A stretch of 64,000 nt of DNA from Vespa crabro (Eukaryota > Arthropoda > Insecta > Hymenoptera > Vespidae): NCBI RefSeq assembly GCF_910589235.1, contig NC_060956.1, positions 16,736,999-16,800,998 on the forward strand. Direction: 5' to 3'. A program made the position numbers and the translations under genes. Shown here piece after piece: positions 1 to 11,548 of this stretch; the first letter of the stretch is position 1, and each line of letters starts with the position of its first letter. The notes beneath the pieces are model-generated. The model made no database searches. It saw only the letters and a program-made list of their open reading frames with translations, and was not told the DNA's origin.

Positions 1-310
1 CTGTCTCAATAATTTCTACGATATTACGAGGTGAAAAACCAGAAGAAAAACCTATTAATGAAAATGTCGAGAATCAGAAAAATACTGATAGCAGTAATGA
101 AGTGCAACATTATTGCGAAGTGAGTAGACATTTTTAATTTTTATTGATTTCATAGTTAATCAGGATTTCTTATTTTATTATTATTTGTTTCAGATTTGTG
201 AAAGAATATTCATTGGTGAATTGCAATGGAATGCACATATAAATGGATTAAAGCATAAGAAAATTTTGCAACGCATGAGAAAAATTGAAAAACAAAATTC
301 CGGAAATTAA
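1..310 (+). CDS. TRIT1: tRNA isopentenyltransferase (TRIT1/MiaA family), 3' end, partial
   Basis: Two exons are visible: 1-119 (reading frame from base 3) and 194-310, ending in TAA at 308-310; the gene begins upstream of the window. The family adds an isopentenyl group to A37 of certain tRNAs in mitochondria and cytosol. The catalytic domain is outside the window. What is seen is a Lys/Glu-rich linker and then a C2H2 zinc finger, C-x2-C-x12-H-x5-H, around the residues CEICERIFIGELQWNAH and GLKHKK. Animal and yeast TRIT1 proteins carry this type of finger at their C-terminus, with a very similar C-x-L/I-C-x-R-I core, a Trp three residues before the first His, and a basic tail. The frame stays open across both exons and the splice is phase 0. 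A different protein with a matrin-type finger is possible, but the position near the C-terminus and the core residues favour TRIT1. Confidence 0.85.
120..193 (+). other. 74-nt phase-0 intron of the TRIT1-like gene
   Basis: The donor is GAA|GTGAGT at 119/120 and the acceptor is TTTGTTTCAG ending at 193. The intron falls between the two zinc-finger cysteines (YCE | ICER). Such a short, T-rich intron is usual for insects. Confidence 0.85.
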
Positions 311-1094
311 ATTCTCATAGATTGATACCAGATTTCATTGATACAATATTGTATATATGTATATCAATAGATATATATTTGACTATTATAAAGATAAGTA
401 ATTTTTATATTTTTGAATGGAAGTATTTAGCAATGGTCGATAAGCTAGATTGGTATTGTATCGATATAAGATAATGTAGTTTTACTTTTTTATATTAAAG
501 TACCATAAGACGTTCATGCAGAACATTCTTTTTCAGTAATTTTAAACAATAAATTTATGATGTAATTATAGCACACAAAATGATAATAGAAGAGTGTATT
601 GATTAAATGCTTTATTTAGTAATATTATGAATATATTATTAAAACGTCTTTCAACTTTCAAACATATAATGTAAGTCAACATTATCAAGGGAGTTTCTAT
701 ATCTACGGTCGGTAAAACTTTCAGTGATTATAATATATTTCAAATAATTTCTTCTACAGAATTAAATGATATTTCAACGTTCATTGGGAATCAATTAGTA
801 TTAATTATTAACTAATAGAAATAATTATTATTTACAATCTTAGTCGTGAAATTACATATTTCTTTAGTATACTATCTCGTTGGAAGTTTGCAGCTATCAT
901 TTATAATGAAAGAGGTAACATTTATTTTTATAAAATCATTTATTTTTCCCTTTAAATTTAAAAACAAACGCGCGTATGCGTATGTATATACATATACATG
1001 TATATAATCATATTTTTTGTCGAATTCTTCCTTAATTTTTTTATTCGCTTTTAATTATAATCTTTGTCATGTTCCTTTATCAAACATTTAATAC
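311..1094. other. 3' flank of TRIT1-like gene, AT-rich
   Basis: Holds the 3'UTR and then AT-rich intergenic sequence. I see no gene in it. Confidence 0.5.
548..553 (+). terminator. Probable poly(A) signal of the TRIT1-like gene
   Basis: AATAAA lies 238 nt after the stop codon, with a GTGTATT element about 45 nt further on. An alternative ATTAAA occurs at 494-499. This implies a 3'UTR of about 260 nt. Confidence 0.55.
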
Positions 1095-1420
1095 TTACGT
1101 GACATTTTGTCTCGCCTAGTTAACGGATTTTATACGATGTAAAATACCAAAGGTTTCGTCTGTGCGCTTAATACGAAGTTTAATTACAGAGGCACAGGTG
1201 GGCAAACTGGCGAGTTTCCTCGTTCGGCCACTTTACAATTTCAATTAACGTGAATTCGCAGCCGCCATTGCCTTTGAAATAGTTCTCAGTTTCTATGGAA
1301 AAGGTTCGTGTCTAGTAGCGAATCTACGATGAATCGATGTTCACTACGCATTTCGAACGCGTCGCGTGTTCTCATCGTATTCAATATTGACTGTATTCCT
1401 ATGCACTATAGAATATTTGC
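1095..1420. other. CpG-bearing unique island; possible minus-strand 5' exon
   Basis: Repeat-free sequence with many CpG between AT-rich flanks. Read on the minus strand it contains AAAATGTCAC|GTAAGTAT (donor near 1095), so a short minus-strand first exon is possible. It also holds GCCGCCATTG, a Pho/YY1-like GCCAT core. There is no domain evidence; a regulatory region is an equal alternative. Confidence 0.25.
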
Positions 1421-1644
1421 CAATATTCTGTTTCGTTGCAATTTGGATTAATAAGCAAGAATAAAAAAATATTTGTCTATAATCCTAATAACTATTAATG
1501 GCCCGTAGTTAGATCATTGTGATTGAATTATTTTAACATGTTTACAGAAAGTATTTTATTATCTTTTTCATTTTTTCTTTATGACTATTTTCTAAAAAAC
1601 ACATCAGAAAATCAAATTATTATCGTTATCATGATTATTGTTAT

Positions 1645-1664
1645 AATCATCATCATCATTATTA

Positions 1665-1701
<37 letters not shown>

Positions 1702-1708
1702 CATTATT
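1645..1708. repeat. (ATT/ATC)n microsatellite
   Basis: Trinucleotide tract, mainly ATT with ATC and GTT interruptions. The isoleucine-rich open frame across it is only a translation of the repeat. Confidence 0.9.
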
Positions 1709-2080
1709 GAATTTGTCCGTCAGGGTTATTCTAAGGAAATAAAAAAAAATTGGATAATATGATACGATCATTTATAGGTACGTGAGACGCTTGTCTGCCC
1801 GTTTGACATCAGATTCAATCTCGTATAATCCATTGGAATATTCGAAATGAGAAAGTTGACGACGTTGGTGTTCCTCGATAGAATAAAATATTTTTTATTT
1901 ATTAATCTTCAAACTGTATTTTAAATTGAAATTTATACTTTGCACAAATTTGATGTTTGTCATAGTAATAGAAAGATTAAATTTATTGAATATATGTAAC
2001 AATTAAATTCTCGCGCGTATAGCGTATACAGTATTAGAAAAATACGATTGCCTGAACATTAATAACATAACGTTATAACA

Positions 2081-2284
2081 ATGAAATGGATAAAATCTAA
2101 AGGACTATGGTATTATACAGATCCAATCGAATTCGACAACTTAGAACCATTCGAACGATCTTTAGGCATACAGCAAGGCTTACGATTCGTGAAACTCGGG
2201 ATTGACGACAAAGGGATTACTATGCATATACTGTTTGAATCCATATCAATGTGCAATCGATTCATGATCACTCGACTGTGTTAA
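2081..2284 (+). other. Unassigned small ORF, 67 codons
   Basis: ATG-to-TAA frame beginning MKWIKSKGLWYY, not derived from a simple repeat and slightly less AT-rich than its flanks. I do not recognise it. No signal peptide, membrane segment or paired-cysteine pattern is visible, and no splice sites or poly(A) signal clearly frame it. Frames of this size occur by chance in a window of this length. Confidence 0.12.
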
Positions 2285-2499
2285 CGTGCATGGTTGTTAA
2301 TAATCCTTGAATTTCCTACGATACACCGATCATTTCAAATCGGATTTATATATAGTTTATAAAAAGAATGATCAGAGTATTGACAGGATAAAAAAATATT
2401 TCGATATTTATTTATCAATAAAATTCCATTAAATAGAGGAAGAAAATCGATAAAAGTGATTGTTAATTATTCGTTCGTTATAAATATTTATTAGATGAA

Positions 2500-3560
2500 T
2501 TATCGATCAGATATAATCGACTCGTAAGAAAGTTTTAAAAGTGATCGGTCGTTCGATCGAATTTAAACATACAGTCGAAGATGTCGCAAGTCGATACGTT
2601 TCACTGTCACTTAGTAACGTCGTCGTCTTCGTTTTCTTCCTAACGTCGAAACGCGTCTCATTAATGCTAACCAATCCGAATACCTTTTGATTTCTTCGCG
2701 TGACCTCTTTAGCAATTTGACTCACAGTAAATGGGCGTGGTAATTTATTCGATTCCTAACATTTAATTCGTCCATGAAATTCAACGACGGTGACTGGTAA
2801 ATTTGGTCACTTGCCTTATGATTCATTAAAGTGTATTTCAAATGAGTTTTAGTAATTCGTCTGGTCGTTAAATGAATATTTTTTTGGGCCATGATAAATG
2901 GTTAGATGGATTGATATTTTTCAAATATATTTTTCAACAGATTTTATTACACGATTCTTTTTTTCTCTTTCTTTTTTTCTCTTTTTCTCTTTTTTTTTTT
3001 TTTTTTTCTTTTTTTTTGTTCGAACAGATGTTTTTCGATAAACTTTATTAATAGATATAATTAACATATTGTTTTAATGTTGGAACACATACACACATGT
3101 CGTAAATTATTCGATTCACTAATTTATTCGAATCTAATTATATTTCTTATCTGTATGCGATAATATTACAGAGAGAAAATTGTTTCTGCAAAGTGTCTGT
3201 CGTTATCACACGTTTGCGTAGTGCAATCGATTGAAGCGTACCCTTGCACTGACCGTGTCGCGGTAATTCGAATGCCAAAGTTCATCGTTTGAATATAAAG
3301 ATGAATGGACGAGGTCGGATGAATGAACGAGCTTAACGGGTAATAAAGGAAGATAGAGAAAAAGTCGAAGAAGTGGAAAGATGCGTTTGTTTCTCGTTGT
3401 TGAGCTATAATTATCTCCTTGTAAACGAACGAAAGAAGAGGAAACCGCTTTTATCGCTACGAAAACGTCACGTCCGCTTTCGATGTGCCAATCATTCCTA
3501 TCGTACATCGTGAATGCTCCTCCGGCCGTGACTAATTCGTTAACATGCACGTTCCGACAA
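2500..3560. other. Intergenic unique sequence with two CpG-bearing islands
   Basis: Two repeat-free stretches (about 2510-2750 and 3180-3560) are separated by AT-rich DNA and a T/CT tract at 2956-3018. Minus-strand open frames of 72 and 114 codons cross them but show no recognisable family. Possible regulatory DNA between the two flanking genes. Confidence 0.3.
2956..3018. repeat. T-rich / CT tract
   Basis: Nearly pure pyrimidine stretch with long T runs. Confidence 0.85.
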
Positions 3561-4156
3561 AGATATTGACTTGATCATTTCTTTTCTTTTTCTTTTTTCA
3601 TCAACAATCAACAATCAATCGATAATATAATGATAAAAATTAAACAGATATCAGGCATATTTTATTGTTTAATAAGAATGACTATAAAAAGAAACATCTT
3701 TTGATTTGATTTCATTTAATTATTTTAAATAAAGTTTTTACAAAAATTTTTCAATGAAATTTTTACGAAAATTTTCATTAAAAATTTTATTTTAATTACG
3801 AATATTAGGTACTGTGTTCAGGTGTAATCAGGAAGCAATATAAGTTAATCTCCAAACACCACAATAATGGGAAATTTTACATTGAAATGTGTACTTTTAT
3901 CGTGTTGCTGCGATTCCGTAAAAGTAATTGATTTTTAAGTGGCAAGAGAAGATTTTGAAATGCAATACAAATTCTCGGATAAAAAAAAAATTAAAGGAAG
4001 AGATGGGTTTATTCTAAAGAGTTTGTGGGGGTTCAAGAAAGGGCTTGTAAGAAGTGAAGAACATAAACAGACATAAAGGGTATCTTGTTGTGGCGTGTAT
4101 ATGGCTTGGTTTAATACTCTTACACAATGACGAACACAGTAATATACGATCATAAA

Positions 4157-4161
4157 AATAA

Positions 4162-4214
<53 letters not shown>

Positions 4215-4232
4215 TTAATAACAATAACAATA
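4157..4232. repeat. (AAT)n microsatellite
   Basis: AAT repeats with a few AAC and AAA interruptions towards the ends. Confidence 0.9.
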
Positions 4233-4233
4233 A

Positions 4234-4999
4234 GTTATTATCTGAATGATTTCGAAATATAAAAGTATTAATAAATTCATTTCCTTTCAAATAGTAACTA
4301 TTGTAATATCCACCAATGGGTTAATAACGAAGAACCTAATAAAAGTTATACGTAAAGTTTTACTCGTCATTCAAAGATCAGTAATTCTTTAAATGCGTCA
4401 TATTGTTACAAAAATTTTTAATATCAGTGATGAACAAAGTTTTATCTACTAGTTTAGTAATAGTATTCTTTAAATCTACTTTTTCTTCATATATCTTACA
4501 ATCATAAAATATCGAAGGAATAGTATTCCCAGAGCATATAAATTAATACTGTAATGATGAAATTATTTAATATTTCTATCATGTTTTTCTTCGAAGGGAT
4601 TTCCTTTCTCTACATTTTTCGTATACTTACAATTAGAGTACTGAGAAAATCCGAGTTATATATATATATATATATAAAAGCTTCTGCAAGATAATGCAAA
4701 GAGAGATCAGTTCTTATTACGTATTCAACATCCGACTTTATTTCTTACTGTCGTCTCTTTCGTTCGGAATGAATCCTTCGCGTTTAATGTACTTTGAATT
4801 TAAAGTTATATAATGCGTAGCGACGTGTATTAATCCGAAGTGTCGGAATGGAAACGGAGATCAAAGAGAGATCAAAACGTCAGCAATCTCTTTTTAGAAA
4901 TTCTATACGTGGATCGTAATCTCTCAAGTGGTAAGGAAAAAATTCAAAATAATCACTTTTCATGAAGAAATGTGATAGTAGTAAACAAAATATAAACTT

Positions 5000-5045
<46 letters not shown>

Positions 5046-5148
5046 ATATATATATATATGTGTAAATAATAATAATAAAATATAATCTACCTTAAATTCT
5101 CAGATTAAATATATAATAAGCTATTTTGTTTCATTTTTAATTAAAAAA

Positions 5149-5194
<46 letters not shown>

Positions 5195-5340
5195 TTTTTA
5201 TATGAAATAGAGCTGTGCTATATAAATGAAAAAAACGAAATAAAATAAAATAAGAGGATCAATAAAAAGTAATATACAACGTATTCGATAGATAAAATGT
5301 ATGAAACACTGCTTTCATAACGAAATTTTAACTTTCCAAG
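4234..5340. other. AT-rich intergenic DNA with (AT)n arrays
   Basis: Contains (TA)n at 4658-4677, 5004-5061 and 5149-5193. No coding signal seen. Confidence 0.6.
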
Positions 5341-5385
5341 AAGAGAGAGAGAGAGTGAGAGAGAGAGAGAGAGAGATAGAGAGAA
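5341..5385. repeat. (GA)n tract at upstream edge of promoter block
   Basis: Pure GA with single interruptions. It marks the start of a 1.3-kb block of GA-rich and CpG-rich sequence that ends in the putative first exon. Confidence 0.8.
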
Positions 5386-5499
5386 AACAAAATAGAAAAC
5401 ATAACAGAAGATATTTAATGATAACATGTATCGTAGGAGATGTAGATTAAATACAGTAAGGGCACGAGAGAGAAAGAGAGATAAAGTTAAAAAGAGACA

Positions 5500-6155
5500 A
5501 AAGTATCGGTAGGAGTCGCGAGATGGCGACGCACTGGCTGACGCCTGGCGTCGTTTGTACGGCAGTCGCGCGTACGACGCCGTCGCCACCACGTGGGGAG
5601 GGAATTTGAATCAGGCGCCACACGGAGGCCGGCACACGAGCGCGAGAAAGTGCCGGGACGCGTCGCGAGAAACCGAGAAGGAAAGAGAGAGAGAAAGAGA
5701 AAGAGAAGGAGAAAGATAGGTATTCTGAAGCGAACGAGAGTGTAAGAGAGACAAACCCAGAAAGAGAAAGAGAGAGAGAGAGAGAGAAAGAGAGAGAAGG
5801 ACATACAACGAGCTTAGCCATCTCGAGCGCCGTGCGATCATTCGCACTCGCCGGCTTGCGTTTCCGTCGTACAGATAAAGAACGGTCGTGTCTCTATTCA
5901 ACTTTTCTTGAAGAATTCTACATGAAAAATAAGATTTAAAAAAAGAGATATAAAAAGAAAATATATATATATATATACAGACACATAGAAAACGAGAGAA
6001 ATATATATATATATATATAAAGTATATATATATATATATATATATGTAAAGAAGGGAAGAAGAGAAAGAGACAGAGAGAGAGGAAGAAGAGGAGAGGGAT
6101 AGAGAAAAATAAAGAAAGAAAGGAAGGCAAGAGTGACGAAAGAGAAGCCGTTGTC
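5500..6155 (+). promoter_or_regulatory. CpG-rich, GA-rich promoter region
   Basis: 5510-5680 and 5815-5890 are the most CpG-dense stretches of the window (for example GTCGCGCGTACGACGCCGTC). They are separated by GA-rich tracts (5677-5718, 5760-5800) and followed by two (AT)n arrays (5961-5978, 6001-6046). This matches an insect TATA-less promoter with GAGA-type sites. It lies directly upstream of an Inr+DPE pair and a 5' exon with a strong donor. Another possible initiator, TCATTC, is at about 5838. Confidence 0.55.
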
Positions 6156-6188
6156 AGTGAGTGGCGAACCGTGGAACGGATTGGACAC
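6154..6188 (+). promoter_or_regulatory. Core promoter: initiator plus DPE
   Basis: TCAGTG at 6154-6159 fits the insect initiator TCAKTY except for its last base. With +1 at the A (6156), GGACAC at 6183-6188 falls exactly at +28 to +33, where the DPE consensus RGWYVT is expected (five of six positions match). No TATA box lies at -30. A 5' transcript end would confirm it. Confidence 0.45.
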
Positions 6189-6681
6189 GGACTAGGAGTC
6201 CTTCCGCGAGTCCTTGAACTTCAATTCGCCGATCGATTCAATCGTCCCAGAAAAGGTCGAGAATCGAGGCTAATCGGTGTAAGTTAAGGACTAGGAAAGG
6301 TTGACCTCTCTTATAGACAAGGTCCGACCTTGGATATTAGCGTCGCCACCGTCGCTTTTTCACTATTCACCTTTTCTCAATATTTCCACTATTACATATA
6401 ATTCTTTATTTTATCTTTCTCTCTTATTTGTTTCTGGTATTGGATTTGCTGTGGTATTGCCACAATTGTTATTCATTTTTTTATATCCTTCGAAGCCCAA
6501 AGGTCGAGGTGTCGAAAAGAGAAAGAGATAGATAATTGTTTCACTGTGTATTTGTGCGTGTGGTCCGAAGAATAATAAAAAGAAGAAGAAGAAGAAGAAG
6601 AAGAAGAAGAGGAGAGGTAAAAAGAGGCCTACGAGATTAACCACCTGTCATGCTGATGGAATGACTCAATATGTGGTCTAG
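6156..6681 (+). other. Putative non-coding first exon (5'UTR)
   Basis: Bounded upstream by the Inr/DPE and downstream by the donor GTCTAG|GTGAGTATAG at 6681/6682. It holds no long ATG frame. Two short upstream ORFs sit at its 3' end: ATG CTG ATG GAA TGA (6650-6664) and a seven-codon frame from 6661 whose TAG is the last three bases of the exon. It includes an (AAG)n tract at 6580-6610. I infer a 5'UTR exon of the gene whose start codon may be at 23774. The gene itself is not identified. Confidence 0.45.
6580..6610. repeat. (AAG)n microsatellite in putative 5'UTR
   Basis: About ten AAG units inside the proposed first exon. Confidence 0.85.
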
Positions 6682-7783
6682 GTGAGTATAGTTGAGAAAG
6701 AGAGAAAAAGAGAGGGAGAAAGAGAGAGAGATAGTGCGCATGATACGTATGTATCTATACGAAAGAGAGAGAGAGAAAGAGAAAGTCTAGTTTACAGCAT
6801 GCGGTCGAGAGCAGTCGAGGGTGGTAATTGGAGGGAGACGAATTAAAGGGGTTAAACGTTGGCGAGGGTGAATGAGCTACAGGTAGCTCTCTCCGGAAGT
6901 TTACAAGATACTGTCCGATAAATCTTCCTTCATTGATTGAATATATCATTTTCTTATATATCTAGTAATTCATCGTAATGATTAATTCGACAAATGAAAG
7001 TATTATTTCCCATTGATTTTTCTTTAATTTTTCATTAAACGAACTCACCGTAATCAATATTGTAATAAATCGAATTCGACATAAATACGTGCAAATACCA
7101 TTGAATTTGCTTTTACGAGAGAGGAAATAGGTACTACGAATAAATTGATTTGAGATCGTTTATTCGAAAAGCATTCGAACGCTTCGTCTTGATATGGAAA
7201 TTCCTTGGTAAATCGTGTTATCGGTCAAAGCAACGTTATCTCTCTTTCTCTTTCTCTTTCTCTTTCCAACTTGTTATATGCGATTCGATTCCACGAAGGG
7301 AAGAACGTTTAGGAGAGATTCAAAGTAGTAGACGGTATTAATCTCCGGAATGGAGAAAGGGTATTCGTACGCACGATGCACTGTGCTTATCGGTATGTTT
7401 CTTACGTACAACGTACGTACTAAAGACATACATATGTAAGTACATGGATACATAGACACGTTATACGTTCCTTTTACACGGACTAGTAGTGATAGTTAGT
7501 AGCGTAGGAAGATGGCGAATAGAGGATGGGAAAGGGTTCAAACTGGCACCATTAGCGGTTAAACGTTCTCCGAAACTACCTTTGTAATAGCATTTAATTA
7601 ACAGAGATGTGACCTTATCGATTTTAAAGCGGCCGATTAATTTCATTGTATAATAACGCTCGATCGTAAGAGAATCGGAGGCTCTTCTCTCGTTCTATCA
7701 CGATCTACCTTGAGAGCTTTCATAAATTTCTAACGATATCATACTACATGCCTCAGACTCTTCCTTTCCTCTCTCTCTTTTTT

Positions 7784-7818
<35 letters not shown>

Positions 7819-8171
7819 ACCCTCTTTCCATCTAATCTTCTTTTTTCCTTTTCTCTTGCAATAAATACAGAACGTTTTTCATTTTTTCTTTTTTCCTTTT
7901 AATAAAAATCTACAAAGATTCGTCTACTCACTTTATTTCCTCTTTAAGCATAGATTAAATGTCTGATTTTACGTAGGATCATGTCAGATTTATGTTATAG
8001 TCGTTAGGTACTTTTCGAGAACGTGTTAAGCTTGGATCTTATGAGCCTTGTGTTTTGCGTTAGGGTCGCTTGATTAGAAGGACCGACTTTCTTTTACACG
8101 TACGATAACCGATTTTCACAAATGATCAGATTACATGGGATCAAAAACGTGCTTGTCCTCTGATGTTGATA

Positions 8172-8231
<60 letters not shown>

Positions 8232-9900
8232 GTATGCTTGTTGAATTTCGAATTGAGTTTCGTAAGATTTATCTTTAAACATGATAATCGATATTACGCC
8301 ATAATTCTTTTAATTTTCTTACATACATGTTGGTGTAAATACTTTTCAACAATACTTGTTGGTTTTAATGAATCATTGTCTTCTTGTTATCTGTATTATA
8401 CTTTGATTTCATCCTGTCAATGGAAAACAGATTTGATCTACATGATATCTCGATATGAATATATCTGGTGATACGCTAAGTTAAACTTTTCTTGACTTTT
8501 CAATTTATCTTTCAATCTTGACAACGATGTGGTTTATTTTCTTGAATGTATCTATTGAAAGTAGTTGCAAAGCATCGAAGAGATATCTCGATCTTTGCTA
8601 TCCGGAAAAGTTTAACCGGTAAGATTACTTTCTGATATTGGCAGAATGTTTGTTTCGTTACGTGGCTGTCTTTAGTGGAAAAGAAGTAAAGAATCGAGAA
8701 ATAGAGAAAGCGAGAGAAAGACTCGAGAAAATTGCGTTATCAACTTGGAAAGAACAAATATCCTGTTGTTTAAAGCACGTCCCTTTGTTTTCTTTGAATG
8801 AAGTTAAATCCCGATATCAATTGACCAGTTCGCTAGTTTCGCGTTTCTTCTCGTAAGACAAACAAGAGAAAAAGAGAAAAAAACGATCGGAGATAGAGAC
8901 ATTGTCATTACCGGACAAGCTTGCTACCACATTGGAAGATCGACTTTATACGATCGGAACCACAACTGTTGCGCGTTTAACGTTTTATATTGGCCACTAC
9001 CGAGCGAATAAATACGTTCTGCTCAAATATATCACGGAAAATCTACGACACTAGTGCGTTCGTTTTAAATTGTAAATTTGAAACACTTATAGAGAAATAC
9101 ATAGGAAATTATTTTCTTAGAATTTTTAATTAGATTCGTTTGTTTTACATTTACGTATATTGCGTTACACAATTATACGAATTTATTTGTTGCCTTGAAT
9201 AAAATGATAAAATAAATGAGAAAAAATGGATATAAATTTGAAAAAATAAAGAGAATATCATTCGATAATATCTCGGAATAATAAATAAGAGGATTAAATT
9301 TTTCTTTTTGTAATATATAATCGTTTGAGAACCATGATTCTTTGTAAAACTCCAATCGAAAATTGCGTTGTAGTTTGTGCTTCTCTAATTCCACGTCGAA
9401 AGATGCCAAATGCCATGATCGTGCTGTTTATTTTACTTATAAGTAATAAAAGTGTTGTCTCATCGAATTTCTTGTTATCGTGGTTATTCCTATGAGTATA
9501 AGTATAATGAAAATATTGCATCTATAAACGGTAAAGACATGCATCAACAAAATACGAGCGTACAATTAGTATGACTACTACGGACCAACTGATTGACATT
9601 TTTAGGCATTGAATAGGACAAGCGTAATCGCATCGCTTGGCATTCTAACGGATAAGGGTTAAATCGTGGACCATTCGAGAGATTTGGACGTCGATAAAAA
9701 GAAAGAAAAAGGAAAAGAAAAAAGGGAATTAAGATCAACTGATAGGTACTCGATTGAAAAAAAAAAGAAAAAGAAAGAAAGAAAAAGAGAAGGAGAAACG
9801 AAGAAAAATCGAAGAAAATAAATAAATTGAGTATGGCTTCTTAGAACGTTTCTCATGTTGATGAAAGTAAAATCACGTGCTTTTTATCCCCTCCCGCTTA
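6682..9900. other. Start of long putative intron
   Basis: Mostly AT-rich unique DNA with GA tracts just after the donor (6690-6785), a CT tract at 7770-7818 and (AT)n at 8173-8236. No exon supported on either strand. Confidence 0.45.
8173..8236. repeat. (AT)n microsatellite
   Basis: Long AT dinucleotide array with two TGTA interruptions. Confidence 0.95.
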
Positions 9901-9939
9901 GAAACATACTAGAGATCGTTTCAGAGTAGGAAAAAACTA

Positions 9940-10107
9940 GCTGAAACACGCGTGCCATGTGACGACCTCGCGTTAATCCTGTACAGATCGTATTTACGAG
10001 TCGGTGGCCTCGCACGAACGGCCGGTATTCGGTGCACGTGTTCGCTCGTGTCATCCATGCATACTCTCATTTAAAGAGTGTGTGTATAAATGTGTATGTT
10101 ACTATGT
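9940..10107. other. CpG-bearing island before GA minisatellite
   Basis: Repeat-free and CpG-rich (for example CGAACGGCCGGTATTCGG), followed at once by the GA minisatellite. A second such stretch follows at 10263-10430. Island plus GA tract resembles a secondary promoter or enhancer; no start codon or donor was found. Confidence 0.25.
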
Positions 10108-10262
10108 GAGAGAGAGCGAACGAGAGCAAGAGAGAGAGAGAGAGAGAGAGAGAACGAGAGCAAGAGAGAGAGAGAGAGAGAGAGAGAACGAGAGCAAGAG
10201 AGAGAGAGAGAGAGAGAACGAGAGCAAGAGAGAGAGAGTGAGAGAGAGAGAGAGAGAGAGAG
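10108..10262. repeat. GA minisatellite with GAACGAGAGCAAG units
   Basis: Four copies of GAACGAGAGCAAG begin at 10118, 10152, 10186 and 10216 (periods 34, 34, 30), each followed by a pure (GA)n run. Ser/Leu- or Arg/Glu-rich frames here, including the 250-codon minus-strand one, are repeat translations. Confidence 0.9.
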
Positions 10263-10429
10263 CCGGGTAGGCGCACGCAGTTATGAAACAACACACGTAC
10301 ATAGAAACGGGTGGATAGGCCACCCTCGCGGTCCTCAGAGCACGTGGCTTGATCCAAACGACGCTCGTAAACGAATCTTGGAATTTCGTATTGCACGTTG
10401 TCGAAGTCGACGAAATCGTAAATAAAATT

Positions 10430-11494
10430 TTCTCTTGCGGTAGATGAAGGAGGATGAAGGAGAAAAAGGAAGACGGAAAATGAAAAAAGGAAAAGTAGGA
10501 AATAGAAGGATAAAGAAAAGAAAGAGAGAGAAAGAGTGAAAGAGAGAGAACGATAAGGAAGAAATGTAAGAAGGAAAAAGAGGAAACGATAGGAAAGAAA
10601 GAAGAGAAAGAGAAAGAAAGAACGATAGGGAGGAAAAAGGAGAAGGGGAGAAGTTGAAAATCGCAGCAAAATGAAAAGCGATAAATACTTCCACAGCAAC
10701 TCGTGCGGAAAGGGTTGTAAAACTTTGCGAGTTATTGTCGATTGTACTTTTTTTTTTTGTACTATTTTTTCAAACTGCTGCAAGTGTATGGATAGTAAAT
10801 ATTGGTTTACGACACCCAATTCTATATCTCTCCTAGTTGTAATATCTGGTTGTTATTTCATTGATTGTTATTGTTTTTCAAACGAAAAAAAAAAAACATT
10901 CTTCTTTGATATTTAATTCTTTACGAGAATTGCATTATTTTGATAATTCGAAATAATTGTGTTTCGCGTTTAATACGTTAAAAGTGTTTTAAACTTTGAA
11001 TTTTTCAGTAACTCAGTGCATAGATAGAAAAATCTATTTATTAACCTGTCATACGATTATCTTACTAAGTTCAAATTTACTCGTTTAATTGTAACAATAC
11101 TATTTTATACACGTAACGTGAATGTGTAATTTTATATGCCCCCCCTCTCTCTCTCTCTCACTCTTTTTCTCCCTCTCTCTTTCATTTTCTTTTATTTTAA
11201 ATGTAAACGCAGTACTAACGTAAAATGCAAAAAATACGTCTGAAGCACGGCAACTCATTTTGTCCTCCTCAAATATTCCCTCTTCAACGCTGCAATTCTT
11301 TATAACCGCACGTTTCACCAAAGAAAAAAGTTATTTACTTAAAAAAGATGTTTCCTTCGGCGTGAACTTCGCTCTTTTCACCATACTCCCGACGACTTTA
11401 CGATGCTGTTATCGTAAATTCTCAGATATGTTAACGATCCACTTTGCTTTCTTATCCAGGAGGAACATCCTTGTTTTATTATTATTACTATTAC

Positions 11495-11548
<54 letters not shown>

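Noticed and set aside
5447..6188. Minus-strand Ser/Leu-, Phe- and Tyr/Ile-rich open frames of 96-124 codons
   Set aside because: They translate GA and AT repeats of the promoter block; several overlap in different frames, and all oppose the proposed transcript.
10067..10819. 250-codon minus-strand frame
   Set aside because: Mostly Ser/Leu/Phe encoded by the GA minisatellite and purine-rich flank; no domain or splice support.
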